A stretch of DNA of 64,000 bases from Persicaria tinctoria (lineage: Eukaryota > Streptophyta > Magnoliopsida > Caryophyllales > Polygonaceae). Of this stretch, positions 17,578 to 30,000 are shown in pieces. The notes beneath the pieces were generated by a model. It saw only the letters and a program-made list of their open reading frames with translations, did no database searches and was not told the DNA's origin. Positions within the stretch are counted from its first letter, which is position 1. Each line of letters opens with the position of its first letter. The translations under genes were made by a program, and so were the position numbers. The stretch lies in the NCBI GenBank assembly GCA_037127255.1, contig JBANSL010000013.1, positions 17,132,688-17,196,687 of the forward strand, given 5' to 3'.

Positions 17578-17930
17578 TAGGGGTGTTACTCGAGCCGAAC
17601 GAGCCGAGCTTGGCATGTTCAAGCTTGTTCATTTGTTAAACGAGTTCGAGCCGCGCCGAGCTTTGTTTTTTGTTCAAGCTCGGCTTGTTTTAGTAAAATG
17701 AACGAGTTCGAGCCGAGCTTTTCTCGAGCTTTAAGTAGTTTTACTTGGTCATAACATATTAATTTAAAGAAAATTTTAGAAATTTCATATTATTCGAGCT
17801 ATTCGAGCCTAAATCGAACGAGCCGAGCTTAAAATCATGTTCAGGCTCGGCTTGTATAAGTAAGTGAACGAGCTCGAGTCGAGCTTTTTTCGAGCCGAGC
17901 TCAAGTTGTTCAGCTCATATAACAACCCTA
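17578..17930. mobile_element. hAT-like MITE with CGAGCCGAGCT repeats
   Basis: 353 bp, ends TAGGGGTGTT and AACAACCCTA (imperfect inverted repeats). It is flanked by near-identical 8-bp duplications TGAAGGAG (17570-17577) and TGCAGGAG (17931-17938), the target length expected of hAT elements. The interior has many sub-terminal GAGCCGAGCT copies in both orientations. No transposase. Confidence 0.8.
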
Positions 17931-18039
17931 TGCAGGAGGGAAAATGTGACAGCAAGTCAGCAACTATGAGCCTTGCAATTGACTACAGATTCATTCAAGC
18001 ACAGATGTATGCATTGAAGATTGTTAACTAGGCTACTAC

Positions 18040-18187
18040 TCCCTCCGATCCAAAAAGATTGTCGTTTGACTTTTTAACACGTATTTTAAGAAGCTAAAAA
18101 CTATATAAAATATCAACTTTTTTTAAATTATTTTTTTACAACTTAATATTTGTTGGTAATAAGTATTAGATTATAAAATAACAATAA
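18040..18187. mobile_element. Stowaway-like MITE fragment, right end missing
   Basis: Left end CTCCCTCCGATCC after TA, then TTGTCGTTTGACTTTTTAAC. The expected right terminus is not found before the fold-back element that starts at 18188, so it may have been cut by that insertion. Confidence 0.5.
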
Positions 18188-19097
18188 GGGCAAATTGCAT
18201 AAAATAGCAAGAACTTTAGGGGTGGTTGCACTAAGTGGCACGAACTTAAAAAAATACAAAAATAATCACCAACTTTGGTGTTTAGTTGCGGTTAGTGGCA
18301 CGTATACCCCCTATCTCGCTAATGTGGACTAGTGGGGGTGCCTACATGGAATGTTTTTAATTAAAATGACATATAGCGAGATATAAATTAATGAGAATGC
18401 TTATATGGTTTTTTTAAAAATTAAAAGACATAAAATATGTGCCAAAATTATGAAACTAGCTAGGTTCTAATTTTATTTTTTATTTCATGTAATTCCAAAT
18501 CAAAGATAATTGTGACAAATATAACATTTGCAAATTAAAATTTGGTACTAGTTATTTTAATTTGCAAATGCTATATTTGTCACAATTATCTTTGATTTGA
18601 AATTACATAAAATAACGAATAGAATTGAAACCTTGCTAGTTTCATAATTTGGGCACATCTTTTATGTCTTATAATTTTTTTTTTAAAAAAATATTCATGT
18701 AAGAATTCCCACTAATTCATATCTCACTATATGTCTTTTTAATTAAAAAATTTCTCATTAATTCATATCTCACAATTATCTTTGATTTGGAATTACATGA
18801 AATAAAAAATAAAATTGGAGCCTTGCTAGTTTGATAATTTTGGCACATATTTTATGTCTTTTAATTTTAAAAAAAACCATAGAAGCATGCATTTTCATTA
18901 ATTCATATATCGCTATATGTCTTTTTAATTAAAAAAATTCCATGTAAGCACCCCACTAGTCCACATTAGCGAGATAGGGGTATACGTGTCACTGACCGCA
19001 ACTAAACACCAAAGTTGGTAATTATTTTTTTATTTTTTTAAGTTCGTGCCACTGAGTGCAACCACCCCTAAAGTTCGTGCTATTTTATGCAATTTGG
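18188..19097. mobile_element. Fold-back Mutator-like element 1
   Basis: The left end reads CAAATTGCATAAAATAGC and the right end is its inverse. The arms include the inverted pair GGTGTTTAGTTGCGGT and ACCGCAACTAAACACC, and the repeat continues to a near-perfect palindrome centred near 18,547. The right arm is longer because of an internal duplication (18,720-18,880). No transposase frame. Long terminal inverted repeats suggest a Mutator-like class; no 9-bp target duplication was settled. Confidence 0.7.
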
Positions 19098-19825
19098 ACA
19101 AATTGCAAAAAATAACACGAACTTTAGGAGTGGTTGCGTTAGGTGGCACCAACTTTCAAAATTTCTATAATAATCACCAACTTTGAAGGGTGGTTGTGGT
19201 TAGTAGCACAACCAAAAGCATACCCCTTATTAACATTTTATTTACAAAAAAAAAAATCACATTTTTCCATTGTTTTTACCCACTCACAATTCTCTTCTTA
19301 AAAAAAAAAAAACAATTTTCATGTTTATAAACTCAATTTCAATTTTTTAAAAAACATCATTTTAAAAAAATATAATTGTGATATTAATTGGTATCTTTTT
19401 AAGACACTCATTTTTCATTTTAAAGACATTACTTATTATTTAATTTTTTGAAAAAAACTAAGTTTATGGAGAAAATAAAATTAGTTCTTTTTTTAACCGG
19501 GTGTAAATAATGAGTGTATTCTTTTAAGAATAAAGGGAAAAAGTAGTGTTTTATAAAATAAATTATATTTTTTAAAATAAAAATTGAAAATGGATTATTT
19601 TTAAAAATGAAATATGGGCATTTTTAAAAAAAAAAAAATTGGATGATTTTTTTGTTTCTACAAAGAATGTTAATAAGTGGTGATATTTCAAAAAAAAAAT
19701 ATATAGATGTGCCACTTATTGCAACCAGAACCAAAGTTGGTGATTATTTTTAAAATTTTGAAAGTTCATGCCATTAAACGCAATAACACCTAAAGTTCAT
19801 GCTATTTTTCAAAATTTTCCCTTTT
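19096..19825. mobile_element. Fold-back Mutator-like element 2, abutting element 1
   Basis: Left end ACAAATTGCAAAAAATAACA; the right end near 19,820 inverts it (CATGCTATTTTTCAAAATTT). Sub-terminal pair CACCAACTTTGAAGG and CCAAAGTTGGTG. It is a diverged member of the same family as its neighbour, with a different and very A/T-rich core. Confidence 0.65.
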
Positions 19826-19871
19826 AAAAATGAAAGAAAAATTATACTCCAACTTAGATAAAATTAAAATA

Positions 19872-20085
19872 AAATGGGGATTTCATACCCTCCATCGGGG
19901 ATCCCAACAGGGACGGGGGCGGGGCAGGGATCGGGGTGGGGACTATTGTCCCCGTCCCCGCGCGGGGAATTAGTTTGGCCCCCATCACCATCCCCGTCCC
20001 CATTTAATTTCCCCATCCCCGTCCCCGCGACGGGGATTTCATGCGGAGATCGGGGAGTTTCCGCCCCATTGTCATCTCTCATTGT
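19872..20085. mobile_element. GC-rich MITE-like repeat (CCCCGTCCCC family)
   Basis: About 210 bp of degenerate CCCCGTCCCCG and its inverse, with CGGGGATTTCAT near both ends. Unlike the surrounding AT-rich DNA. Such sub-terminal repeats are typical of non-autonomous hAT-like elements; clear ends and target duplication were not found. Confidence 0.5.
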
Positions 20086-21485
20086 TTCTCAGCTTATGGA
20101 TTAGTTTTGTAGATGCTGCACAAAATGATTGATTGATCCTATTCTCTTGTTCGTTTTTTTCATCATCCTCGTCTCACATTCTACACCCCCTATTAAAAAA
20201 AACAAGTCTTTTAACTTTTTAACACATATTTTGAGGGTTTAATTTAGTAATTGTCCAAATAATGGACATATTTAAGTAATTTCTATTGTTTCAAACAAAT
20301 TCAGTAACATAAGGGTTAGAGACAAGATGGGAAAAAGGCTATTCACAAAACCATTTATACAAAATTGCACATAAGTCATTTTTCCATTCTAAAAAAAAAT
20401 TACAGATCTGCCCGATAAGAAAATTAAAAACTAACGCTCATACGTTGCTTCACTTGGACGAGCCACACACGGTAGAGCGAAATCAATCATACATTGTTCA
20501 TTGTGGTAGATTTGTTAGGGATCTCATCAGATCTATCAAATTGAAGGTAAGAAGCTCCATTCACAATTGATTTTAATTGTTTTTTTGAACAAATTGTATG
20601 TTTTAGGGTTTGAAATTGATGAAATACATTGGATGCCTTGTGTGTTTTGTTTGATTGTTGTTGATTTGGGTGTTGTTTGAGTTGAATTATGAGCAGCAAT
20701 TGTAACGAAAACTAAAGAAATTGCTCGTTTTGTTGCTATTGGGGTTGGTTATTTTGATCATTTTTCATGGTTTATTGTTAGGCATAGGGCTCGTGTAGAT
20801 TTAACGAGGTGATGATTTATGTCCGGCTATTGTCTCCGAGCCTCATGTGTACCCTCAACAATTTTTGCCGAGGTTCCTTCTTACCCTCAACAACTTTTGT
20901 CGAGCCTCCCTTTGTACCCTCGATAACTTTTGCCGATGTCCTTTATTTAGCTAGTCCTCTCTGAGGTTCAACAGATTTTTCAAACGACGACCACAAATAA
21001 CCGTTGAATGTCAATCGATAATCATCCAAATTGACCGACATACGAAAATGAGTGTCGATCAATTTGCTCCTTGATAAATTTCATCGATTTTAGCGAGCAC
21101 AACAATTCATTCGACAAATTTAGATTTTTTTCATTTGCTCTGATTTGTAGATGAGAGTTTTGAACATTTTTACAATTTGTTTGAAAAAAATGAAAATGAC
21201 TTGCGTGAAATTACTTAAAATTGTTTTGACAATAACCGTTTTGGAATCTTGTCTAAAACCCTACTCTTTAAATATACCTATTTGTCACAAACCACCCTTT
21301 AAATTGATATTTTCACGAAACAACCATTTAAATAACTTTCGTCACCAACCAACCAACCAACTCGAAATCATTCTATTCGAATCTAGATTAAATTTGATAA
21401 ATTATAATTTTATCGTTATTTTATATTATATTCTAATGAATTTTAACATTGAGAATTTGTTTTTTCAAAAGACGCATACTAGGGG
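20086..21485. other. Spacer with small remnants
   Basis: 20086-20140 is another piece of kinase-gene 3' flank (TGGATTAGTTTTG, TGCTGCACAAAATGA). 20840-20940 holds three spaced copies of a TACCCTCAACAATTTTTGCC-type unit. The 113-codon frame at 21151-21492 is AT-rich, matches nothing known to me and is probably not a gene. Confidence 0.5.
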
Positions 21486-21503
21486 TACGTGATTGATTTT
21501 TCC

Positions 21504-21600
21504 TTGAATTGATAAATAAAGAGCGGCCATTCCGGGGTTCGAACCGAGGACCTATGACTATTATCCACAAGTCCTTTTCGGTGAGACATTTCGGAATGGT
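21504..21600 (-). mobile_element. tRNA-derived SINE fragment
   Basis: On the minus strand a B-box-like GGTTCGAACCCC follows a weak A-box region. The 97-bp body is bordered by direct repeats at 21486-21503 and 21601-21618 that match at 17 of 18 positions (core TACGTGATTG), as expected of a target duplication. Confidence 0.6.
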
Positions 21601-21706
21601 TACGTGATTGTTTTTTCCCCCTTCATATAACTTACCCAAATTAATAAAATAAATTGTTCGGTGCACTAATCGTCACTGCCAAAAAGTTTATAATTATTGT
21701 AATTTT

Positions 21707-21878
21707 CAGGGGTTCGAATGCGGTTGCTGACAGGATTGCGCGTCTGGCTTACTGTATCCTTGCCAATTGATAGATTGGCTACTGATTTCAGAACTTTGAG
21801 TTCTCGTCCGTTCAAACGCGCTAAGAAAGAAGACTGATCGTCGACTTTCTTAATTTTTATCCTGCTTCCAAAAAAAAA
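21707..21878 (+). mobile_element. LINE 3' end, 172 bp, with 9-bp target duplication
   Basis: Encodes the end of a LINE RNase H domain (SNAVADRIARLA then a stop near 21770), then about 100 bp of 3' UTR and a nine-A tail. TGTAATTTT is duplicated at 21698-21706 and 21879-21887. A textbook severely truncated insertion. Confidence 0.8.
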
Positions 21879-22090
21879 TGTAATTTTAATTATTCAATAG
21901 TCTGTGTCACAAATTGTTGCTCAATGACATTTCGTTCTAAATTATTCACAATCTTTTTGATAATGGTGCAGTCATTCTCATGGAATAATATATGTACATG
22001 CATAATATAGTCTTCGTCTCTCAGGATCGAAAGTGATTGAGATGCATAATACTGTAGTATACTTAATCCATTTACTTTTATTTGTTTTAC

Positions 22091-22651
22091 TAGGTGGTCA
22101 CAAATCTCGTCCCGTCCCGCATCTTATCCCGATCCCAGTGGGTTAGAAAAAAAAAAATTCAATCCCGTCTCGCAAAAATTACAAAGAACGGGACGCGGAA
22201 CGGAGAGTTCGCATCCCCCAAATCCCTTCCCGTCCTGCATATATATAATTAAAATTAATAGAAACATTTAAGAATATATTTATATTATACATTATATTTA
22301 TTTAAACCTAAAATTAAAATTTTAAAATAATAATAAAAGATTAAAAACATAAAATAAATAACAATTTTAATAAAAACTTACCATTGTCTTGCTCAGAAAA
22401 GCACTTACTACAGCTTTTATATATGTAAGACTTCAAATTGTAATCGGATTTAATGGGATTAAAAACATGAATATATAGCACCAAGGACTATGCTACTGTA
22501 TTTCATTATTTTGAGTTTAATTTATAATGGGATTATGTAAGATTTCAATTTCTAATGGGATTGAAACACCAATCTCGTCCTGCAAAAAATACGCGAGACG
22601 GGATACAGGATTATCCTAATTCTATCCCGTCCTGTTCCATATCCACCCCTA
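22091..22651. mobile_element. MITE-like element with CCCGTCC repeats, 561 bp
   Basis: Ends TAGGTGG and CCACCCCTA are inverted. Sub-terminal repeats TCTCGTCCCGTCCCGCA and GGGACGCGGAACGG occur near the left end and TCTATCCCGTCCTGTTCC near the right. The core is AT-rich and non-coding. No clear 8-bp target duplication. Confidence 0.55.
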
Positions 22652-22919
22652 ATTTTTTCATATATACAAACGACAAATAAAAGTAAATAGTGTGTAAATC
22701 AAGATGTGACTAAACACGTACTACATGATAAACAATCTCTGGTAATTGAGCTATAATGACAAAAAAATTGATTGCCGTAGTCTACAAGTTGGAAAAAGTG
22801 AAGGAGATACGAAATAATAACGGAGGCCTTATCCGGTTATCCCCACCCAATTTTTTTATTTACTCCGTATTTATTTAAGCATTCAAATTACAAGTTGATG
22901 ACAATTGACAAGATGATCA
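22652..22919. other. Spacer
   Basis: No gene or clear repeat seen. Confidence 0.5.
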
Positions 22920-23150
22920 TGAATTCCTCATGATCTTCAATGCGGAAAGAGAAAGAAGATGCAGCGAGCAAGAACAGAGATCGAAGAGCCCAACGATTTC
23001 TGTTCTCGAGTATGAATGAATGAGTTGGTTGTTACAAGAGCGAGACTAGCTTATATACAATTAGTTGAGTGAAATGTTATCTAAACCACACACAACTCTT
23101 AACAACCTGTATTAACTAATCTCAGCTATACAATCAGCTCAGGTTTAACA
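22920..23150 (-). mobile_element. Possible solo LTR of a copia-type element
   Basis: Read on the minus strand it begins TGTTAAACCTGAGC and ends in CA, has a promoter-like TTGTATATAAGC in the middle and a C/T-rich stretch after it. This looks like a short copia LTR. No second LTR, primer site or convincing 5-bp duplication was found. Confidence 0.35.
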
Positions 23151-23432
23151 CAAGACCGGCAAACAAATAAAAATTTATTTCTAACTTTTCAATTCTTTTT
23201 TAAAAAAAAAAAAAAAAAAAATAGTTGTCAAGTCGAGGAGGGAGGAGAGTTAGCAACAATGGAGGGATGGAAGAAAGATAAAAAGGCCTTCGTGTGCTCT
23301 TTTTAAAAAAATAATAATTTTAAGGCATTTTTTAACCCGATTATGTCTAAAATTGAGCTAAAAAGTGCATTTATAAAAATAAAAACACCATTTTTTAGCC
23401 CGACTATAAATAGAACTGAGATTTAAAAAATA

Positions 23433-23643
23433 CTCAATCCGTCCTGTATTTTAGGGCTTCAAATTTTGTTAAAAATACATGAGTTTTTAGGGTTATAGGG
23501 TAATGATTACCCCTAAAAAGTACAATAATAATTAAAATTAAAGAATTCTCATCTCTATAAAAATAATAAGATTTAAATATAAATAGGTTTTCTTAATCAA
23601 CGTACAAAGGTCTAAAAGACCATATATTTTTAGACGGAGAGAG
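23433..23643. mobile_element. Stowaway-like MITE, 211 bp
   Basis: Between TA dinucleotides; ends CTCAATCCGTCC and GACGGAGAGAG are inverted. Interior AT-rich, non-coding. Confidence 0.6.
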
Positions 23644-24312
23644 TATAATTTCTCAAAAGTTAAAAACCTGATCACTACGATCAAACCATATATATGGTCG
23701 TGGTGACCATTATTTATTTGATTGTAGTGACCAACTACTATATAGTCATTGTAATTAATTGATTTCGTGATCTTTGCCTAGTTGGGATGGATCATGCACG
23801 ACAATTTTATCTTGCGATGTAAATATCACCGAAATAAAAAATTTAAGCACACCATTCAAACGGAAAAAATACTTAACATGACATGACCCGTGGACCCGTC
23901 GAATTTGCCCGTGTACCCGGTCAACCCGAGACGAATTTTCCCTCCAAAAAAAAAAAGTAAAATGCGATATTTACGAAGTCACTTTCTAAATTGTTCGAAT
24001 AGCAGGAGAGCTCCTCCCATGGCGACGTTGGTTAAGCCTCCAGAGCTCCTCACTGTTGACGATGACAGTCGCTACTCCTGTCAACGTCAACGACGCTTTT
24101 CCAAGGCCCCTCCAGAAATAAATTTCATTTGAAATTTCAAAGGAAGACAAAGAATAAAATGGAATCGGTTCTATGTCTGAATTTCACCGTTCCAGTGCGT
24201 TATCTTTGTTTTCCTCTTCTTCTACTGTCTTATCCCCAATTTCTCGCCACCTTGTTTGGCTATCGGTTTCGCTGTTTGATTATCGGAAATCAATTTGCTG
24301 GTTCCGGTACGG
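23644..24312 (+). other. Upstream region and leader of the second receptor kinase gene
   Basis: The short frame at 23890-24132 is probably not a gene. Homology to the first kinase gene's leader starts near 24128. An upstream ATG at 24159 opens an 87-codon frame that overlaps and is out of frame with the main start at 24313, as in the first gene. Confidence 0.5.
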
Positions 24313-25374
24313 ATGGGGCGGAGTACTTCGACTTCTGGTGTTGTGTTGCTCCTCTTCCTCTCGGCGCTTTGCTTCGCTTCCGTTGTCCAATCGCAGATAA
24401 CTCACCCCGACGAAGGTAAATCTGGACTATTTTTGCTATTTTCTTCCAAGTTGTGTCTGAATATTGGCGACTGCAGTTGGTTAATTACTGTTTTAGAGCT
24501 TGATTCCGAACATAAACTGCATCACAATCAATTTCAAGCAAGAATTCGTATGCATTTGGCACTTAACTGTTATGTAATCACAAGGTAGGCGTATTTGAAT
24601 TTTATGGAACATGTTTGACATTTGAGTTGATTTTGTTACCAAGTTTCTATTTCAAACCTGCAGTCAAGGTACTAAGGGCTGTTAAACTGAGTTTAAATGA
24701 TCCAAAGAATTTCTTGAGCAACTGGAATCGTGGAGACCCGTGCAATTCCAGTTGGACTGGTGTTGTTTGTTACGATCACCCACGTAATGATGGCTACCTG
24801 CACCTCTGGAAACTGTAAGTTAGTACAGTTTTTCTCTCTTTTGTGTAAGCAACGCCCACATCTGCTGAAACAGATGTTGGATTTGGGGTTGCTCAAATAT
24901 AATAATAGAACTAGAAAAGTCCTTGTACCAAGTCTAAAGCAACCGATTCCATATTCTGATTAAGAATTGCTCTTCAGTTTGCATCCAATTGTCTCAAACA
25001 GATCTTCCTCTTTGCAGGCAACTGATGAACATGAATCTCTCAGGAACATTATCACCAGAACTTGGAAAATTGTCTCAATTGAGCATATTGTAAGCTGAAC
25101 CACTTCTCTTTTTGTACACATTGTTTACATTCAATTTGTGTTGTTTCTGTTATTCGGGTTTACAGTATGCATGGAGACATCTTTCATTTGCTCATCTCCC
25201 TTCTCCTTTTGTCTGCGTTATGTAGGAACTTTATGTGGAACAACCTAGGAGGGAGTATACCAGGGGAGATAGGCAACCTCAAAAATCTCACGTACCTGTA
25301 AGTTTCTAATATCCACTCTCTGGTTTTGCTTTTCCTATGCTGCAACTTATTATAGTCCATCAATGCATGAATTC

Positions 25375-25505
25375 TTTTGCAAACACATTCTCCTTGCACT
25401 GGATGTTGGTTCATGGTGTTATTATTCATAATTGTATTAAGATACTGCAATGTGCGATGGGTTGGCAAACACATTCTCCTTGCACTGGATGTTGGGTCAT
25501 AAATG
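25375..25505 (+). repeat. Tandem duplication in intron 4 of the paralogue
   Basis: GCAAACACATTCTCCTTGCA followed by CTGGATGTTGG occurs at about 25379 and 25468, spaced about 90 bp. The intact gene has one related copy near 8727. A second small duplication (AGTCTTTTTATTGCTGAA) lies at about 25582-25635. Confidence 0.8.
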
Positions 25506-26418
25506 GTTATGGCAATGGGTTGGTGTTCATGGATCTTCATTTACTTTTTTACATAAATGTTATAACCTTTTGTACTTTTTAGTCTTTTTATTGCTGAATA
25601 CTGGGTTGTTTTTGTAGTCTTTTTATTGCTGAAAAGTATTCCTTTCATTTGATTTTTTTTATCATCATCTTTTCTCCTTTCAGGTTTTTGTGTGGAAACC
25701 ACTTGACTGGACCCTTGCCAGACAGTCTTGGCAATCTAGCACAACTGATGAGATTGCATGTTGATGTAAACAACATATCAGGACCACTGCCAAAATCACT
25801 TGCAAACTTGGACAAATTATCGCACTTGTAAGGGCTCCCTTGAGCTCACATGGTTTCCTTTTGTTATTATTGCATCAGTGACCTTTCTCTTCCTTTTCAG
25901 GCATCTTAACAACAATTCTATTAGCGGTGAAATCCCTCGTGAGCTGTCTAGATTACCAAGCCTCCTTCACTTGTAAGTTGGCTATTGGGTTCAGACTTCT
26001 AAGCCATTTATGCATGACATCATTGAAATGCAATTTCAGTTCTGCTTTCGATATTAACATTGATTATAATCTGCTCCAGCGGTCTTGACAATAATAACTT
26101 GTCAGGATCCCTTCCGGCGGAGTTGTCCAAGATGCCAAATGTGGTACTCTTGTATGTTCTTTCCTCACCATTTAACTACATATTTTGTTTAATTCATTCT
26201 TGGAAGTGAAAATTTTCCTTTCTCATTCTGTGCAGTTCCTGTTAAATGAGCACCATGCTGTGTTTGTTAGGGCTACTAGATTTTTAGCTCTTTTTCAAAC
26301 TTTTCTTTTTTAATTTTATTTTTTAAAGCCCTGTTATTGTTTATTCAATTGGAGGGGATAAGGATATCATATGTGGAAAAATAACCAAAATGAATACTCC
26401 ATAATTATTATATCATGC

Positions 26419-26965
26419 TGAAGAGAATCGATCCAAAACACAAGAATGCATAAACAGAAACTTAAGCAATGATAATGAACAAGTTTACAACTCAGCAAAA
26501 CCAAAGCAAAAGTAGAACGTAGAGATTGTAGCGACGATTAGCCTCAACGAGGACACCAGCCACTAAGGTCAAAACCTAGAGGGCAAAGAGGCTACAAATC
26601 TCTCTCAACACAATGTCACTGAGTGTATTTGGATGGAAGGGAGCTCGATCTACGCTCACAAAGGCCGGAAAGGGATGAAACTCTAGAATCGCCTCAGGAG
26701 ACAAGAACAAAGCTACAATAAGCAACAACCCTCTCAACTCTCGGATTAGGGTCAAACCCTTATAAAGAGAGCGCTTAAGCTGAATGACGTCGTTGCCAGA
26801 GCTCAGCAAGAGAAGCTGGAGACATCCGTATGGGCTTCAAGCCCAATGGATAGCTGAGATCAGTTTTGGGCCGGTTTGGCCCAAAACCAATACAATCAGC
26901 CTTACAAGTTAAACATCCAATGTACACTTAGAATTACACATAGGTTAAAAGAGATGAGCCTAACA
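26419..26965 (-). repeat. Copia 3' LTR
   Basis: 547 bp, the 3' LTR in element orientation. A polypurine tract lies just inside at 26966-26978. Confidence 0.95.
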
Positions 26966-27074
26966 ATTTACCCTCCTAATTCTGAGTTTACACATATCGT
27001 AAATCTTCCTTGTTGAAGTGTGGACTGGATTTACACCTTTGTCTATCATCGGCTATTTCATACCCCTCTCAACA

Positions 27075-30000
27075 TCAGTTGGACTTGATCACGTGCAGGA
27101 ACTCCCTACAAAAGAGAAACTTATCAGTGGTCACAATCTTAGTGCCAAAGTCTGCAGGATTAAGTTTTCCATCAATCTTCTTAACAATAAGAAGATTTTT
27201 GGATACCAACACACGTATGAAGTGGTAACGAACATCAATGTGCTTAGTCCTTTCATGATAGACAGGATCTTTGCACAGATAAAGGGCACTCTGGCTATCT
27301 GTATGCAATACAGATTTATGGTTCTTCCTATCCACCTCTTTCATAATATTTTGGAGCCAGATTGGTTCCTTGGAGGCTTTAGTAGCAGCTATGTACTCTG
27401 CTTCGATTGAAGACAGAGCAACAATGGGCTGCAGCTGAGCCTTCCAAGAAATACAATTCCCACACCAAGTATAGAAGAAAGAGGTGGTAGATTTCCTGTT
27501 ATCCTTATTGCCAGCATAGTCAGAGTCCACAAAGCCAAACAACTCAGAGGGTGAAGTATGCAAACCGTATACCAAACCAATGTCAAGGGTACCAGCAATG
27601 TATCTCAGGAGATATTTCATGGCAACCCAATGTTTCTCTGCAGGGTTAGACATATACCTGCTCAACACACTCACTGCAAAAGCAAGGTCAGGCCTGGTAC
27701 AAATCATAGCATACATAATTGACCCAACAGCTGCATCATAAGGAACAGATTTCATATAGTCTTCCTCCTCCTTCCCAAGAGGCATCCTGGTCTTTGTAAG
27801 ATCCAGGTGCCCTCCTAAAGGCATAGGAGCAGGCTTGACATTAGAAACCTTGAACCTGTTAAGGACTTTCAGAAGGTAGTTCTTTTGAGACAAAAATACC
27901 TGACGTTTGGATCTATCTCTAGAAATCTTTATGCCAAGAATTTTCTGAGCAGGGCCCAAATCTTTCATGTCAAAAGATTTCTTGAGAGATTCCTTGACAT
28001 CAAGTACCTTTGCTCTAGACTTGCATATAATGAGAATATCATCAACATACAGCAAGACATATAAGGGAGATTCAGTTTTCACATGCATGAAATATAAACA
28101 TGGATCATAACTACTCATTCTAAAGCCAAGTTTAAACATGCAATTATCAAATTTCTTATTCCACTGCCTAGGAGATTGCTTCAAGCCATACAAAGATTTT
28201 TTCAATAAGCAAACATGATCAGGTTTAGAGTGATCTTCAAAACCCTTGGGTTGTCTCATATAAATAATCTCATCAAGCTCACCATGCAAAAAGGCAGTCT
28301 TAACATCCATTTGATCAATTTCATAGTCATAAACAGCAGCAATAGCAAGTAGAAGTCTCAGAGTTTTATATTTCACAACAGGAGCAAAAACATCATTGTA
28401 ATCAATCCCTTCTTTTTGTGTGAATCCTTTGGCTACCAACCTAGCCTTGTAGGTAGGTTGGCCACCAGGTTCCACACAATTTTTGAGTTTATAAACCCAT
28501 TTACAGCCAACCAACCTAGCATTTTTAGGCTTTGGAACCAGTTTCCAGGTTTTATTGGATGTCATGGAATTTATTTCCTCTTTCATAGCAAGCAACCACT
28601 TATCAGAATGTTTACATTTAACAGCATGTTTAAATAATTCAGGGGTATAAGCATCAACAACCTCAGCAATCACAAAAGCAAACTCAATCTCATTAGTGAA
28701 ATATTTCTTATTTGAAATTTTCACTCTAGGAGATCTATCTCTAGTAAGCTGATAATTAGACAAATCAGGCACCTCATCAAATTCAGAAACATGCTCAGAA
28801 TCAGAAGCATCATGCTCAGAAGAATCAGAAGAAGAATCAGAAACATCATGCTCAATATCATGCTCAGATTCAGATTCAGACAAGGCATTTTCATAATTAG
28901 AGGCATTTTCATAATTATCAGAGCCAGAACTAGAGGAGTCAGAAGGGGTAGAAGTAGAGCTGGAGTTTGAGTTGCTTACCTCCCCACCTGATTGTTGAGG
29001 GCTGTCATCGGTACTTGAAGGAGCAATATGTTGCTCAACATTACCATGATAAGTAGAGCTGCTGCCAATGGGGATATTGATATCAAATTCACCATCCAAA
29101 CTTGCTTCTTGAGCATTTGAATCATAAAACTGAACACCTGCATTCTCAGAATCAATGTTAGAAACCTTTCTGAAATGAAATTCAGTTTCAATGAAAATGA
29201 CATCTCTGCTAAGAATTACTTTGTACCCTCCTGGTTGGAGAACAAGTAACTTATAGCCTTTGACCCCCTCTGGATAGCCAATCATAACACATTTAAGAGA
29301 CCTTGGTTGCAACTTACCAGTGTTTTGATGAACAAAGGCAGTGCATCCAAAAGGTCTCAAATGTGCTATGTTAGGCTTGGTTCCACTCCACAATTCCTGT
29401 GGAGTTTTGAAACCAATAGCAGAAGAAGGGGATCTGTTAATTAGGTAGGCTGCAGTGGTAACTGCCTCCCCCCACAATGAATGTTTCAGACCAGAGCTAA
29501 TGAGAAGGCATCTTGCCTTTTCAAGCAAGGTTCTATTCATTCTCTCTGCTGTACCATTCTGCTGTGGATTACCTGGAACTGTGAGATGCCTTTTAATACC
29601 ATGTGAATGACAGAAACCATGAAAATCTTTATTGCAAAACTCAAGACCATTATCAGTTCTTAGACATTTAAGTTTAAAGGTGGTGTGACCCTCAACTTTT
29701 GTTTTCCAAAGTTTAAAAGCATCAAAAGTGTCACTCTTAGCCCTAAGAATGTGCACCCAAACCTTCCTGGAATGGTGGTCAATAAGTGAAAGGAAATACT
29801 TCCTTCCACCTATTGTATCCACCTGGGCAGGTCCCCATAGGTCTGCGTGTACATAGTCTAAGGGCTTGAGAGCAACAAATTTTGAGCTACCAAACACAGA
29901 TTTAGCATGCTTACCAAACATACAGTTCTCACAGTGTTTGAGTTCAGAGGGTTTACCTTCAACCATACCTTGTCTGAACAAATGATTGAGCCCTTTGTTG

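Noticed and set aside
19864..20104. Overlapping 70-codon frames on both strands, Pro/Gly/Asp-rich
   Set aside because: They are translations of a degenerate CCCCGTCCCC repeat; open on both strands because of composition, no start context or homology.
21151..21492. 113-codon forward frame
   Set aside because: AT-rich, low-information peptide without homology; overlaps a SINE target site at its end.
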